DNA of 64,000 nt, taken from Sulfomarinibacter sp963733915. GTDB taxonomy: Bacteria > Acidobacteriota > Thermoanaerobaculia > Thermoanaerobaculales > Sulfomarinibacteraceae. The translations under genes and the position numbers were made by a program. This document shows, one piece after another, positions 35,837 to 44,274 of the stretch. Location of the stretch: the NCBI GenBank assembly GCA_963733915.1, contig CAVTEP010000006.1:620001-684000 (forward strand), read 5' to 3'. The stretch's first letter is position 1. Every line of letters begins with the position of its first letter. Below the pieces are notes generated by a model. It did not search any database. It saw only the letters and a program-made list of their open reading frames with translations, and was not told where the DNA came from.

Positions 35837-36952
35837 ATGAGAGGTGCAATCGTGCGAATCCATGCTTGCCTCGCCCACCCGCGAGCTTGGGCCGAGCCCG
35901 CGTCGCGAGCACTGATTGTGGGGCTGCTGTACTACGTCGCCGCGGCAGTAGCGCTGAACGCCTTCGCGACCCACTGGCGAATGGGGGATTCGTATGTCGC
36001 ATCGGTCTTCAGTGAGACAATCGCATCCAATAACCCACGCCCATTCGTTTACCGGGTTCTCACGCCGTTCGTCATCAGGACCGTATCGGCGGCTATCCCA
36101 AGCGAGGCCGAGCCTGCACTCACCTCACGCTCTGAGATGATCAGAGCGAGGTACGGCACCGAGCGCGGGCCGGATGTTGAGTACGCGGTCGCCTACTACT
36201 TGCTTTTCGCCTGTTTGGTTGGGAGCATGCTGGCCTGGCGGTCGTCCATCGCAGAGGTCATCGGCGGGCGAAGCTGGATTCGTGACCTGGCGCCGGTGCT
36301 GGTAATGCTCCTTTATCCGATGTCGTTCATGCGCGGGGGTTACATCTACGACGCCCCAGCGATGTTTCTCTCGTCCGCCTGTTTTCTGGCATTCCTGAGA
36401 CGGCGATGGTGGTTGTTCTACGGTCTCTTCGCCCTGGCCGTCCTCAACAAAGAGTCGGAGATCGTCTTGGCTGTCTGGCTTCTCGCTGCCTATTTCGACG
36501 ACCGCGACCTTCGATCCCTGGTCAAGCGAGGTTTACTTTGCGGCGCGATCGCCGTGCCTTTGATCGTTGCGGTCAGGCTGGCGTTTGCCGGTCACTCTGG
36601 CCCGCCCTATCAATTCAACCTGCAGAAGAACATCGAGTTTCTGTTGACTCCAGGGTCGTACACGATGTTCTTCGACGTGTACGCTGGTGCGCTGATGGTT
36701 CCCCTCGGCCTCAATCTGCTCAATCTCGCCATCCTGACGAGCGTCCTCCTGGTGACCTACGATCGGGTGCCCGCCTTGGCCGTGCGCGCCTTTTTCCTGA
36801 CCGCGGCAGCGATAGCGCCTCTTTGGCTACTGTTCGGTTATCAGGACGAACTCCGTGTGTTCGCGGCGGTCAGTGCGCCGTGGGCCGTTCTGATCGGCGG
36901 CTGGCTACGGCTGCTTGATCGGTCCCAGCCACGCTCATACTCGGTGCCATAA
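35837..36952 (+). CDS. Polytopic membrane protein, possible glycosyltransferase-like
   Basis: 371 residues with about nine hydrophobic helices, mostly arranged as in GT-C-type or DUF2029-like membrane glycosyltransferases (RPFVYRVLTPFVIR, MRGGYIYDAPAMFL, ALAVLNKESEIVLAVWLLAAYFDDRD). The family call is tentative. The N-K-E-S motif and the large loop after helix 1 with D/E residues are consistent with the group. The start ATG 35837 is the first with a plausible upstream GGGGGTGAG. Its TAA stop (36950-36952) lies inside the left inverted repeat of the adjoining RAYT element, so insertion may have trimmed the natural C-terminus. Confidence 0.6.
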   Translation: MRGAIVRIHACLAHPRAWAEPASRALIVGLLYYVAAAVALNAFATHWRMGDSYVASVFSETIASNNPRPFVYRVLTPFVIRTVSAAIPSEAEPALTSRSEMIRARYGTERGPDVEYAVAYYLLFACLVGSMLAWRSSIAEVIGGRSWIRDLAPVLVMLLYPMSFMRGGYIYDAPAMFLSSACFLAFLRRRWWLFYGLFALAVLNKESEIVLAVWLLAAYFDDRDLRSLVKRGLLCGAIAVPLIVAVRLAFAGHSGPPYQFNLQKNIEFLLTPGSYTMFFDVYAGALMVPLGLNLLNLAILTSVLLVTYDRVPALAVRAFFLTAAAIAPLWLLFGYQDELRVFAAVSAPWAVLIGGWLRLLDRSQPRSYSVP

Positions 36953-38052
36953 AGGTGCCAGGCACAAAGGTATTGATGTTACGACTCATGTCCGGCCCTC
37001 ATACGAACTGACGATAACCGAATCCACCCTTTGGATCTTCGCTCGAAAGCTCTCGTCCTCGACCCTTCGCAACCCCGCCCTGCTCACCAGTCGGCTGGCG
37101 GTCTCGAGGTGCTTATCGAGAGCTTCGGCGAATCTCCTTTACCGTGAATCCGTACAACTCAACACCAAGCCACGCCAGTATCTCCCGGCCTTCTACGATC
37201 GATGCCCCGCGTTTCCGTCCCTCGATATCGGAAACGGGGATCTCGACCGCTTCAGCGCCCCGCTCGAGGAAATCTTCGAGCTCCATCCGCGGTCGCATCG
37301 AGACATTGCTCAATCCGTCCATTCCGATCCGCGGGCGTGTCGGATCGACGATGATCTCCTCTCCCCCATCGCTCTTCGGAGGTCGTCCAACTCTCCACCA
37401 GGGAAGCCGACCGGGGCCCTCTCCCCGCCAATCCTCTTCGAATGCGGCCGACATTGCGGATCGATACCCGGCGAACGCCTTTCTGCGTTCACCGTCGAAA
37501 ACCAGGAGCGTCTCATCGACATCCACCAGCCGGCGACCAACGGCCTTTCCAACCACCTCCCGGTGACCGCACCACCGGTAATTGGCCGCCTCCTTCACGA
37601 TACCGGCCGAAACCGGGTTGAGGTGAATGTAGGCAATGAGTTGCCTCAGGTACTCCTCGTCCTCGACAAACTTCGAACGATAACGACCCTGCCAGAATGG
37701 GCCGAACACACGGTTTCGGCCGTTGTGACTCTGCGCAAACCGATGTTGGATGAATCGCATCGAACGCGACAAGGACACCTCTCCCATCCGAACCGCCAGA
37801 TGGTAGTGGTTCGACATCAAACACCAGGCAAGGATCTGGAAATCGTCTCGTTTCTTTGTCGAAGCAAGGAGGACTTCAAACCTGTCGGCCTCGTCCTCGT
37901 CGCGGAAGACGTGCGCACCGCGGGAAACCCGGTTGTACACGTGGTAGATCCCACCAGCCAACAGAATCCTCGGTCGACGTCCCATCCCCTATCTCCACCA
38001 GCTTTGGTGGAATCATCATAACATCAATACCTTGGTGCCTGGCACCTTTATG
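36948..38052. mobile_element. RAYT element 1 with 34-bp terminal inverted repeats
   Basis: Left end 36948-36981 and right end 38019-38052 are inverted copies with a single mismatch, each containing the near-palindrome GGTGCCAGGCAC. They enclose one minus-strand Y1-type transposase gene. It is nearly identical throughout to the element at 42081-43184, including both ends, which indicates recent duplication. The outermost bases differ between copies (CAT...ATG here, CGT...ACG there), yet are symmetric within each copy. Confidence 0.85.
36986..37985 (-). pseudogene. REP-associated tyrosine transposase (RAYT), 3' frameshift
   Basis: Y1_Tnp/TnpA_REP family protein. The N-terminal HUH endonuclease domain has GGIYHVYNRVSRG, the HUH motif M-S-N-H-Y-H-L, QGRYRSKFVEDEEYLRQL, and the catalytic-Tyr context A-Y-I-H-L-N-P-V. 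The C-terminal half carries a helical, DnaA-like extension (EILAWLGVELYGFTVKEI). Relative to the copy at 42119 one extra G near 37131 (GGCGAATC versus GGCAATC) shifts the frame, so the protein stops at 37113 and loses the last ~45 residues. The HUH and Tyr residues are intact. RAYTs are thought to mobilise REP sequences in trans. Confidence 0.85.
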
Positions 38053-38160
38053 ACCTGGCACGGATGGGCACGGATGTGAGCTGGAACGGTCGGCAGCCGC
38101 ATGATGATCGCGACACCTCAGGCTATGACTCTGACGGACTATGGAAAGCCGGCTTCGCCG

Positions 38161-38255
38161 TCGTCCCACAGCCCTTGGAAAACCTCGGAGGTTTTCCACA
38201 GTCTCACAGCCTCGACGACGACGAATTTCTGCTTGACTCCTTATAGAGGCACCGA
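38161..38255. repeat. Dispersed ~100-bp REP-like repeat, copy C
   Basis: CCCACAGCCCTTGGAAAACC and its near-complement GGTTTTCC form a clear hairpin (about 38174-38197), followed by CTCACAGCCTCGACGACGACG and the terminal TTATAGAGGCACC. It lacks the full leading ATCGGTGCC seen in copies A, B and D. Confidence 0.7.
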
Positions 38256-38269
38256 TTCGAGGTAAAGAG

Positions 38270-38402
38270 CGAATCGGTGCAAACCGGTGCAAATCGGTGC
38301 CTTCACAGGCCTTGGAAAACGGGGCCCCTACCTCGTTTCCCACAGCCTCACAGCCTCTACGACGGGTATTTCAGCCTTGACTTCTTATAGAGGCACCGAT
38401 TA
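38270..38402. repeat. Dispersed ~100-bp REP-like repeat, copy D
   Basis: Leading GGTGCAAACCGGTGCAAATCGGTGCC, then CACAGGCCTTGGAAAACGGGGCC, CCCACAGCCTCACAGCCTCTACGACGGG and TTATAGAGGCACC. The middle is slightly expanded relative to copies A-C. Confidence 0.7.
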
Positions 38403-38433
38403 ATTCGGTGAAAACGCCGATCGTCAAGACGGG

Positions 38434-39441
38434 CTACGGCGAGGAGTTACGTTCAAGTTGTTCAAGTATGAACCTTTCAAAATCGTCAGTAGGCACGACC
38501 GAAGTCAGCCCGCCACTTTTCGAGGCAGCAATACCCTCGTCGCCGAGACCGCCAAAACACTGCCTTTGGGTCTGAAGCGCAATCCGCAATCCACCCCCGC
38601 ACACCCTTTCGAGATACTCTTGTTGAAGACGCGAAAACCTAGGAAGCCCCGAATAGTCAAGGCGCTTGAAGCGGGTTTGATCCGCTTCACCAACTTGGTT
38701 CAACATAGCGATTTCTGGTCCACTCAAGCGACAACGAGTGATTCGGGAGTACCTCTGGTAATAGTCACTGCCGGTAAATAAAGTGTCTATGTGCTCGGCC
38801 AGCGCAACGGATTGCCCGTTGTCAGAAAGCCCTGAAAACAAGCCCTGTTCGATCGAGCGCGCAGATGCTTCTTCTACCTGTCTCTTGAGAATTGAGAAAA
38901 CTGTCATGGTAACCGCAGTCCCATCCGTCAATTGATTGATGGCGTTCACATAGTCAGCATACAAGCCGATATCCAGCTCCGTCATTGGGGAAGTCACGAG
39001 CGATTGTCCCTGCAAAACGACAGGCTCCGGCCCACGGGTGCCTCGCACGACGGAAAACACGATTCGGAGGTCAACTAGTCCGTCACTCCCTTCACACTGG
39101 GTCCACGGTGGAACAATGGTCACAGGGAGAACGACCCAACCTCCTTGTTTGACGGGTTCCGACACAAAACCCTCGATGAGCCCAGGTAGGGTTAAAAGAC
39201 CCTCCGGATCAGTAGCCGGCCGCCGTGTCTCTGAGACTATGCCGCAAAACGACGCTGAGGCTCGAAATTCTCGCACCACGATGCTTTCCTCACCTGTATT
39301 TTCTATGACTATGTCCAGTCGAACTGGCTCACCACGAAGGATTTTGTCCTCAAAGCCAGAATGAACGATGGTCGTCCCTGGCGGAACAGAGGCCAGCCCA
39401 GCAATCAAAACATTTAGTAAAGCCAACGAACCTATCATCAT
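38434..39441 (-). CDS. Secreted protein of unknown function
   Basis: About 335 residues with signal peptide MMIGSLALLNVLIAGLAS. The N-terminal half is beta-rich and resembles an immunoglobulin-like or transport-assisting fold (RGEPVRLDIVIENTGEESIVVREF). The C-terminal half is charged and helical, with four Cys (C-R-L-S, E-R-V-C-G-G-G, Q-R-Q-C-F-G). No family is recognised. The start ATG 39441 overlaps the TGA of the upstream HExxH gene (ATGA) with TGGAGC ahead of it, so the two are coupled. GC content is clearly lower than the window average. Confidence 0.65.
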   Translation of the reverse strand: MMIGSLALLNVLIAGLASVPPGTTIVHSGFEDKILRGEPVRLDIVIENTGEESIVVREFRASASFCGIVSETRRPATDPEGLLTLPGLIEGFVSEPVKQGGWVVLPVTIVPPWTQCEGSDGLVDLRIVFSVVRGTRGPEPVVLQGQSLVTSPMTELDIGLYADYVNAINQLTDGTAVTMTVFSILKRQVEEASARSIEQGLFSGLSDNGQSVALAEHIDTLFTGSDYYQRYSRITRCRLSGPEIAMLNQVGEADQTRFKRLDYSGLPRFSRLQQEYLERVCGGGLRIALQTQRQCFGGLGDEGIAASKSGGLTSVVPTDDFERFILEQLERNSSP

Positions 39442-40529
39442 GGTGCTCCATTCCATGTCACGGTGTCGACATACAACCCGTCTCGTCGCCGAATACCCAA
39501 ATCGGGATAACTGGCGTTTGGCCTGTCGCCCAACAGACAGAATTCGCAGAGGTTTAGATTCGAAGAAACGCGGGCATCGAGCACAGAGCCCGCCTGCATG
39601 TAGCAACCATTTGGGTCCATCCCCTGAGGTGGGTCATAGTTGAGCGTTGCTTGGTCACAGTGCTCACCCCCCGGAAGTGTCACTTCTGCCGCCACCCGGT
39701 AGTGGTGTGTCACCTCGTGGACGAGTGTATGACGAAAAGCGGTTCGGTCACCGTCGTCCATGCCTTCTGTGTCAAGAGTTCCGTCCAGCGGATTGTAGAA
39801 CGCGAATTCATCTAGGAAGATGAAACTCGCGTTTCGATGACTGTGTGTAAAGCCGTATGCACCACCGACCGATACCAGTCGGTCAAACACAACATTCACG
39901 ACATTCCAATAATCCGAGTCTTCAACCGAATTGAACCACTTCTCGCGGAAGTATGGAGGGGGAGATTGACTAATCCCGAGTTTCTCTCGCATCCAGAAGT
40001 GTGGATACACCTGATATGGATCTTCGAGAATCTGGAGGTCGACGAAACTGGCCCGCATCCTCGATTCAAGAACGTTTATGGCATCGGGCGCGAGGTCACT
40101 CCAATACGCGACGTCCAGACCATAGGCGTCCCCCGCCTGTCGCACCCGGCCAATAGCCGCCGCGGCATCTCCATCACCCTTTCCAGCATCATAGCCAAAC
40201 TGAAGCTCGTACTCTTGCCAAACGCCCGCGACCTCTTCGACAAGGTAAAATTTGACCCTGTGATTTAACGGATCGAACACAATTCGGTCGATGCGAGCGA
40301 TGTCTGTCGATGATCCTAATGTTTCGGGACGACGGTTCACATCGAAAATGAGCACGGGTGGCTTGTTCGTACACGTGTAGGTTGCTCCAGCAGGAGGTCC
40401 GGAGATGCAAAGCACGTCACTAAGAACCGCACCCTCGGGAGCGTCGAACCATCCTGACGTCTCGTCAAAGAGTTCTGGCCAAAGACAGGTGACGTCAGAA
40501 TCCCCCGGAGCGGCGTCACCGGCCAGCAT
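39438..40529 (-). CDS. HExxH metalloprotease-like protein, probably 5' truncated
   Basis: 363 residues with no signal peptide. The zinc-type motif V-H-E-V-T-H-H-Y lies in the last third, with several Cys-rich segments (CISGPPAG, CTNKPPV, LNLCEFCLLGD) typical of exported proteins. The ATG at 40529 is formed by the outer end of the RAYT element 3 inverted repeat, and no ribosome-binding site precedes it. The original N-terminus, presumably with a secretion signal, therefore seems to have been removed or separated. It may be inactive or fused by chance. It is coupled to the downstream secreted protein. Family unknown; peptidase activity is inferred from the motif alone. Confidence 0.5.
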   Translation of the reverse strand: MLAGDAAPGDSDVTCLWPELFDETSGWFDAPEGAVLSDVLCISGPPAGATYTCTNKPPVLIFDVNRRPETLGSSTDIARIDRIVFDPLNHRVKFYLVEEVAGVWQEYELQFGYDAGKGDGDAAAAIGRVRQAGDAYGLDVAYWSDLAPDAINVLESRMRASFVDLQILEDPYQVYPHFWMREKLGISQSPPPYFREKWFNSVEDSDYWNVVNVVFDRLVSVGGAYGFTHSHRNASFIFLDEFAFYNPLDGTLDTEGMDDGDRTAFRHTLVHEVTHHYRVAAEVTLPGGEHCDQATLNYDPPQGMDPNGCYMQAGSVLDARVSSNLNLCEFCLLGDRPNASYPDLGIRRRDGLYVDTVTWNGAP

Positions 40530-41623
40530 CGGTGCCAGGCTTTAGAAACTTAGAAAGTTTGACCAAGCCGCTCCTCCGCTGTCATCTGCAGCCGCTTTTG
40601 CCGCGAGAGCCTCGTCCAGGCGATCCAACTTCCGCCGCATATTCCGGGTCGCTGATGCGACTCTTCGCACCCTCTCCCGCCCACCAACTCACCATGTCCG
40701 GGTTCTTCTGTAGAACCCTCGCAAGACCTACTCTGCTCTGCCTCCATCGCTCGACTCCGAGCGTCACAATCATCTTCCGCGCGGCTGCGGTGCCACGATC
40801 CCGAACACGCGAACAGACAACCTCCATATCGATTCCGAGAAGACCGCAAACCGTCTTGACGTAGACCGTCGGATCCAGGGTCGGCCTTTCCAGATCCGTG
40901 CTGCGCCCGAGAAAGTCGATTCTCGGTGACGCTGCGATCAACCTCGAGCGGTTGGTCTTTCTCGCCCGAGGCGAACGGATGCCACGACAAGACGCCCCGC
41001 TCATCGGCCGGATCCATCCCAGCCCTCATCGCGCTCAGGTACGACCGTCGAGCCTCCTTTCTGGCCGTGACCCAAAGCACAACAGTGCCTCGTCAGTATC
41101 AACGAGGGCGTTTCGAACTGCGTCGTTTGATCTCTCGATGTCCACCAAACACGTAATCGCCCGGGTCGTCGGTGACGCCCGCTTTCACCGGGTTCAAATG
41201 CACATAGAGAATCAGCTGGCTGAGGTACGTCTCATCCTCGACGTATTTCGCCTTGTAGCGGCTCTGCCAGAGGCTTCCTGTTCGACCGTGGCGGATGTTG
41301 AATCGCCGGCTGAACAGGTTTTGAACTCGGTGCATCCCTCGCCACAGCGGTACGGTCGCCGTGCGAATCACGAGGTGGTAGTGATTCGACATCACGCACC
41401 ACGCCAGCACCGTCCATCCGTCGCGTGTCTTCGTCTCTCGCATGGTCTCGATGAACTCGACCGCTTCTTCAGGATCGGAGAAGATCGGCTCGCCGCTCGC
41501 AACCCGGTTGTACACGTGGTACAAACCGCCTTCGATCTCGACCCTCGCCCTTCGAACCATAGCCTCTTCCCTTTTCGGGGAAGCTATCACAACTTTCTAA
41601 GTTTCTAAAGCCTGGCACCGATG
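40527..41623. mobile_element. RAYT element 3 with 33-bp perfect terminal inverted repeats
   Basis: Left end 40527-40559 and right end 41591-41623 are exact inverted copies, beginning CATCGGTGCCAGGCTTTAG. They share only the GGTGCCAGGC portion with the ends of elements 1 and 2, so this is a distinct subfamily. The element encloses one degraded minus-strand transposase gene. Confidence 0.85.
40550..41560 (-). pseudogene. RAYT/Y1 transposase, degraded
   Basis: Starts MVRRARVEIEGGLYHVYNRV at 41560. The HUH motif M-S-N-H-Y-H-L and Y-V-H-L-N-P-V are preserved in the first frame. At least three further frame changes (near 41090, 41060 and 40945) are needed to reach the C-terminal part: DPTVYVKTVCGLLGIDMEVVC, ARKMIVTLGVERWRQ, SWWAGEGAKS. 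That part looks like the DnaA-like tail of longer RAYTs. The protein is only distantly similar to the 37.1/42.1-kb copies. Its number of breaks suggests real decay. Confidence 0.75.
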
Positions 41624-41639
41624 TTGCACCATTGCCGTG

Positions 41640-41948
41640 CTACCTTTTGTGAGTACTACGATCGAGATTCCAAAGGTAAAAAATCGCCCCCAGGGGACCG
41701 AAGAAAAAAAACACGCCGAGCCATATCCCTATTTCACCGGTTTTCTCTCTAAACTTGATTTCTTCGACGGCTGCCCACAAGGTCAACAAAACCATTGCGG
41801 CAAAGGAAATACAAACCAAAATCCAGCCAATGGACTCCAGATTTTCGGGGAAAAGGCCCAACATATCAGCGCCAAAAACAGCAACTGGAGGAGCAAATGA
41901 GACGACTATGAGAAACACCAACCATGTTCGGAACCGATTCTTTGCCAC
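41640..41948 (-). CDS. Small membrane protein, unknown function
   Basis: 102 residues with three hydrophobic helices (FLIVVSFAPPVAVFG, IGWILVCISFAAMVLLTLWAAV, IGIWLGVFFFFGPLGAIFYL). GTG 41948 is chosen because GGAGGG precedes it and the upstream extension enters the RAYT element 2 repeat. It is sandwiched between two RAYT elements, with only 16 bp between its stop and element 3. Low GC. No family recognised. Confidence 0.6.
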   Translation of the reverse strand: MAKNRFRTWLVFLIVVSFAPPVAVFGADMLGLFPENLESIGWILVCISFAAMVLLTLWAAVEEIKFREKTGEIGIWLGVFFFFGPLGAIFYLWNLDRSTHKR

Positions 41949-42080
41949 CTTTTGCCCTCCGTCAATCACAAAAATGGTGCCTGCAAATGCCTCATAAGAA
42001 TGGCTCCCAAAAAGCCCTCTTTCTTTTTGATACAACGCAGTCGATCCACGCCGCACCGGCGCCGAACGAACGAGCGAACC

Positions 42081-43184
42081 CGTAAAGGTGCCAGGCACCA
42101 AGGTATTGATGTTACGACTCATGTCCGGCCCTCATATGAACTGACGATAACCGAATCCACTCTTTGGATCTTCGCTCGAAAGGTCTCGTCCTCGACCCTT
42201 CGCAACCCCGCCCTGCTCACCAGTCGGCTGGCGGTCTCGAGATGCTTGTCCAGAGCTTCGGCAATCTCCTTTACCGTGAATCCATACAGCTCAACACCTA
42301 GCCACGCCAGTATCTCCCGGCCATCTACGATCGATGCACCGCGTTTCCGTCCCTCGAGATCAGCAACGGAGACTTCGACCGCGCTTGCTCCCTGCTCGAG
42401 GAAGTCGTCGATCGTGATCCGCGGTCGCATCGAGACATTGCTCAATCCGTCCATTCTGATCCGCGGGCGTGTCGGATCGACGATGATCTCCTCTCCCCCA
42501 TCGCTCTTCGGAGGTCGTCCAACCCTCCACCAGGGAAGCCGACCGGGGCCCTCTCCCCGCCAATCCTCTTTGAATGCGGCCGACATTGCGGATCGATACC
42601 CGGCGAACGCCTTTCTGCGTTCACCGTCGAAAACCAGGAGCGTCTCATCGACATCCACCAGCCGGCGACCAACGGCCTTTCCAACCACCTCACGGTGGCC
42701 GCACCACCGGTAATTGGCCGCCTTCTTCACGATACCGGCCGAAACCGGGTTGAGGTGAATGTAGGCAACAAGTTGCCTCAGGTACTCCTCGTCCTCGACA
42801 AACTTCGAACGATAACGACCCTGCCAGAATGGGCCGAACACACGGTTTCGGCCGTTGTGACTCTGCGCAAACCGATGTTGGATGAATCGCATCGAACGCG
42901 ACAAGGACACCTCTCCCATCCGAACCGCCAGATGGTAGTGGTTCGACATCAAACACCAGGCAAGGATCTGGAAATCGTCTCGTTTCTTTGTCGAAGCAAG
43001 GAGGACTTCAAACCTGTCGGCCTCGTCCTCGTCGCGGAAGACGTGCGCACCGCGGGAAACCCGGTTGTACACGTGGTAGATCCCACCAGCCAACAAAATC
43101 CTCGGTCGACGTCCCATCCCCTATCTCCACCAGTTCCTGTGGAGGCATCATAACATCAATACATTGGTGCCTGGCACCTTTACG
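42081..43184. mobile_element. RAYT element 2 with ~34-bp terminal inverted repeats
   Basis: The same structure as element 1, with CGTAAAGGTGCCAGGCACC at the left end and its inverse at the right end. Intact transposase inside. The near identity to element 1 across the whole 1.1 kb, and the similar ends, suggest that the whole unit moves, not just a short REP. Confidence 0.85.
42119..43117 (-). CDS. RAYT/Y1-type transposase, intact
   Basis: 332 residues. HUH/Y1 domain at residues ~1-150 (GGIYHVYNRVSRG, M-S-N-H-Y-H-L, A-Y-I-H-L-N-P-V). A linker region has GRPPKSDGGEEIIVDPTRPR. The C-terminal helix-turn-helix-like tail reads FTVKEIAEALDKHLETASRLVSRAGLRR. The catalytic Tyr and HUH residues are intact, and this is the only complete RAYT in the window. 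It could act in trans on elements 1 and 3 and on the short repeats. Start ATG 43117. Confidence 0.9.
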   Translation of the reverse strand: MGRRPRILLAGGIYHVYNRVSRGAHVFRDEDEADRFEVLLASTKKRDDFQILAWCLMSNHYHLAVRMGEVSLSRSMRFIQHRFAQSHNGRNRVFGPFWQGRYRSKFVEDEEYLRQLVAYIHLNPVSAGIVKKAANYRWCGHREVVGKAVGRRLVDVDETLLVFDGERRKAFAGYRSAMSAAFKEDWRGEGPGRLPWWRVGRPPKSDGGEEIIVDPTRPRIRMDGLSNVSMRPRITIDDFLEQGASAVEVSVADLEGRKRGASIVDGREILAWLGVELYGFTVKEIAEALDKHLETASRLVSRAGLRRVEDETFRAKIQRVDSVIVSSYEGRT

Positions 43185-43265
43185 ATTTTTCGGAGATTCC
43201 ACGATGTAAGTGGCTGAAGCCTGATGCGATGCCGATGCGATGCGGGTGGCACCTTTATGGCACCT

Positions 43266-44270
43266 TTAATTGTGGATGTATGATACATTCCGTGACCCAG
43301 TCGGGTTCAGGTAGATCAGAATTGCGGCACGTGCAACTTGTCGATCCTCTTCGACAGTGATTATCGGACGACCACTCACCATGCCCTTTCCAAAATGGCC
43401 ATTAACCTTGCAGAAAAAATATATCGTTTCTGGACTCTCTTCAACAGAAACTTCAATTTTCGGTATATAACCGATTTCTGGGGCTTCGGTCATCCGTCTC
43501 ATCCCGATCTCAGCCCAGTCATGCATTTCGTTCGGCTCATAGACAATGAAACCTTCGCCCTCCGCGGAATTATTGAATCTGATCCGGCCACGTCGGAGTC
43601 CTTTTTTTAGAAAGCGTTGATCTTTGGACGTGAACTCCACTGCGGACAATTCCGACCCACTCCCGTCTTCTGTCGCGAGAAATACATGGGGCCAAATCAG
43701 CTCTCGCTTTTCTCCGTTTTTCCATAGCCACGTTTCTCCACTCCCTTGCCTCTTGATTTCGACGACCGAAACGGGCCCATTCAAATCTGTCCGCAGTATT
43801 CCCGTGAATTTTTGGAGCGGGGCACTGACTGGCTGCTCTTCGAGAACGATTGATATTTCGATAAGCTCTATACCATCAGGATTCTGTCGAGGTCTCTCCG
43901 GATGAAACCCGTACGACCATGTTTCTGAGTAGTACCCGTTTTTCAAAACGGTGAGGTGCACTGATGATATGTCGGATTCTCTGATCCGAAAGTCCCCGTC
44001 AACCCTCATTCGTTTGTAGTCTATTGTTTCGTTCGAAAGAGAATCCTGAAACTCTTGGAAGAAATACTTGATTGTCACGTCTCTTAGTAGAATACCGTTG
44101 CTATCCACCACTCGACCGTGCAGATCAATACTTCCGGTCATCGACTCGGCGGCTTTCTCTAAACGTTTAAGGGTTGGGTCGGTTACATCCTGCGCGCACG
44201 CGGAGCAATCTAGCAATACCATCCAAACCAAAAGGGAAACCATCAGAATCCGAAGGTTGACACCCTTCAT
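43266..44270 (-). CDS. Secreted protein with carboxypeptidase-regulatory-like domain
   Basis: About 334 residues with an N-terminal hydrophobic signal (residues ~5-22) ending near V-L-L-D-C-S-A-C-A, possibly a lipobox. Residues ~45-130 look like a carboxypeptidase regulatory-like/CnaB-type beta-sandwich (GSIDLHGRVVDSNGILLRDVTIKYFF). The remainder is beta-rich without a recognised family. ATG 44270 has AAGGAG upstream and is preferred over TTG 44273. It starts 5 nt after the stop of the hydrolase segment of the giant gene and is probably co-transcribed with it. GC is low compared with the flanks. Confidence 0.65.
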   Translation of the reverse strand: MKGVNLRILMVSLLVWMVLLDCSACAQDVTDPTLKRLEKAAESMTGSIDLHGRVVDSNGILLRDVTIKYFFQEFQDSLSNETIDYKRMRVDGDFRIRESDISSVHLTVLKNGYYSETWSYGFHPERPRQNPDGIELIEISIVLEEQPVSAPLQKFTGILRTDLNGPVSVVEIKRQGSGETWLWKNGEKRELIWPHVFLATEDGSGSELSAVEFTSKDQRFLKKGLRRGRIRFNNSAEGEGFIVYEPNEMHDWAEIGMRRMTEAPEIGYIPKIEVSVEESPETIYFFCKVNGHFGKGMVSGRPIITVEEDRQVARAAILIYLNPTGSRNVSYIHN

Positions 44271-44274
44271 CAAT

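Larger units (their letters stand above)
38053..38433. other. Intergenic region filled by repeat copies C and D
   Basis: Nothing coding is supported. About 225 of 380 bp belong to the two ~100-bp repeats, in the same orientation and ~15-30 bp apart. GGTGCAAA/ATCGGTGC words between them continue the same motif. Confidence 0.5.

Noticed and set aside
36948..43184. Group II intron or IS200/IS605 insertion
   Set aside because: No TnpB, no left/right end hairpins of IS200 type, and the transposase has the long RAYT tail with inverted-repeat ends.
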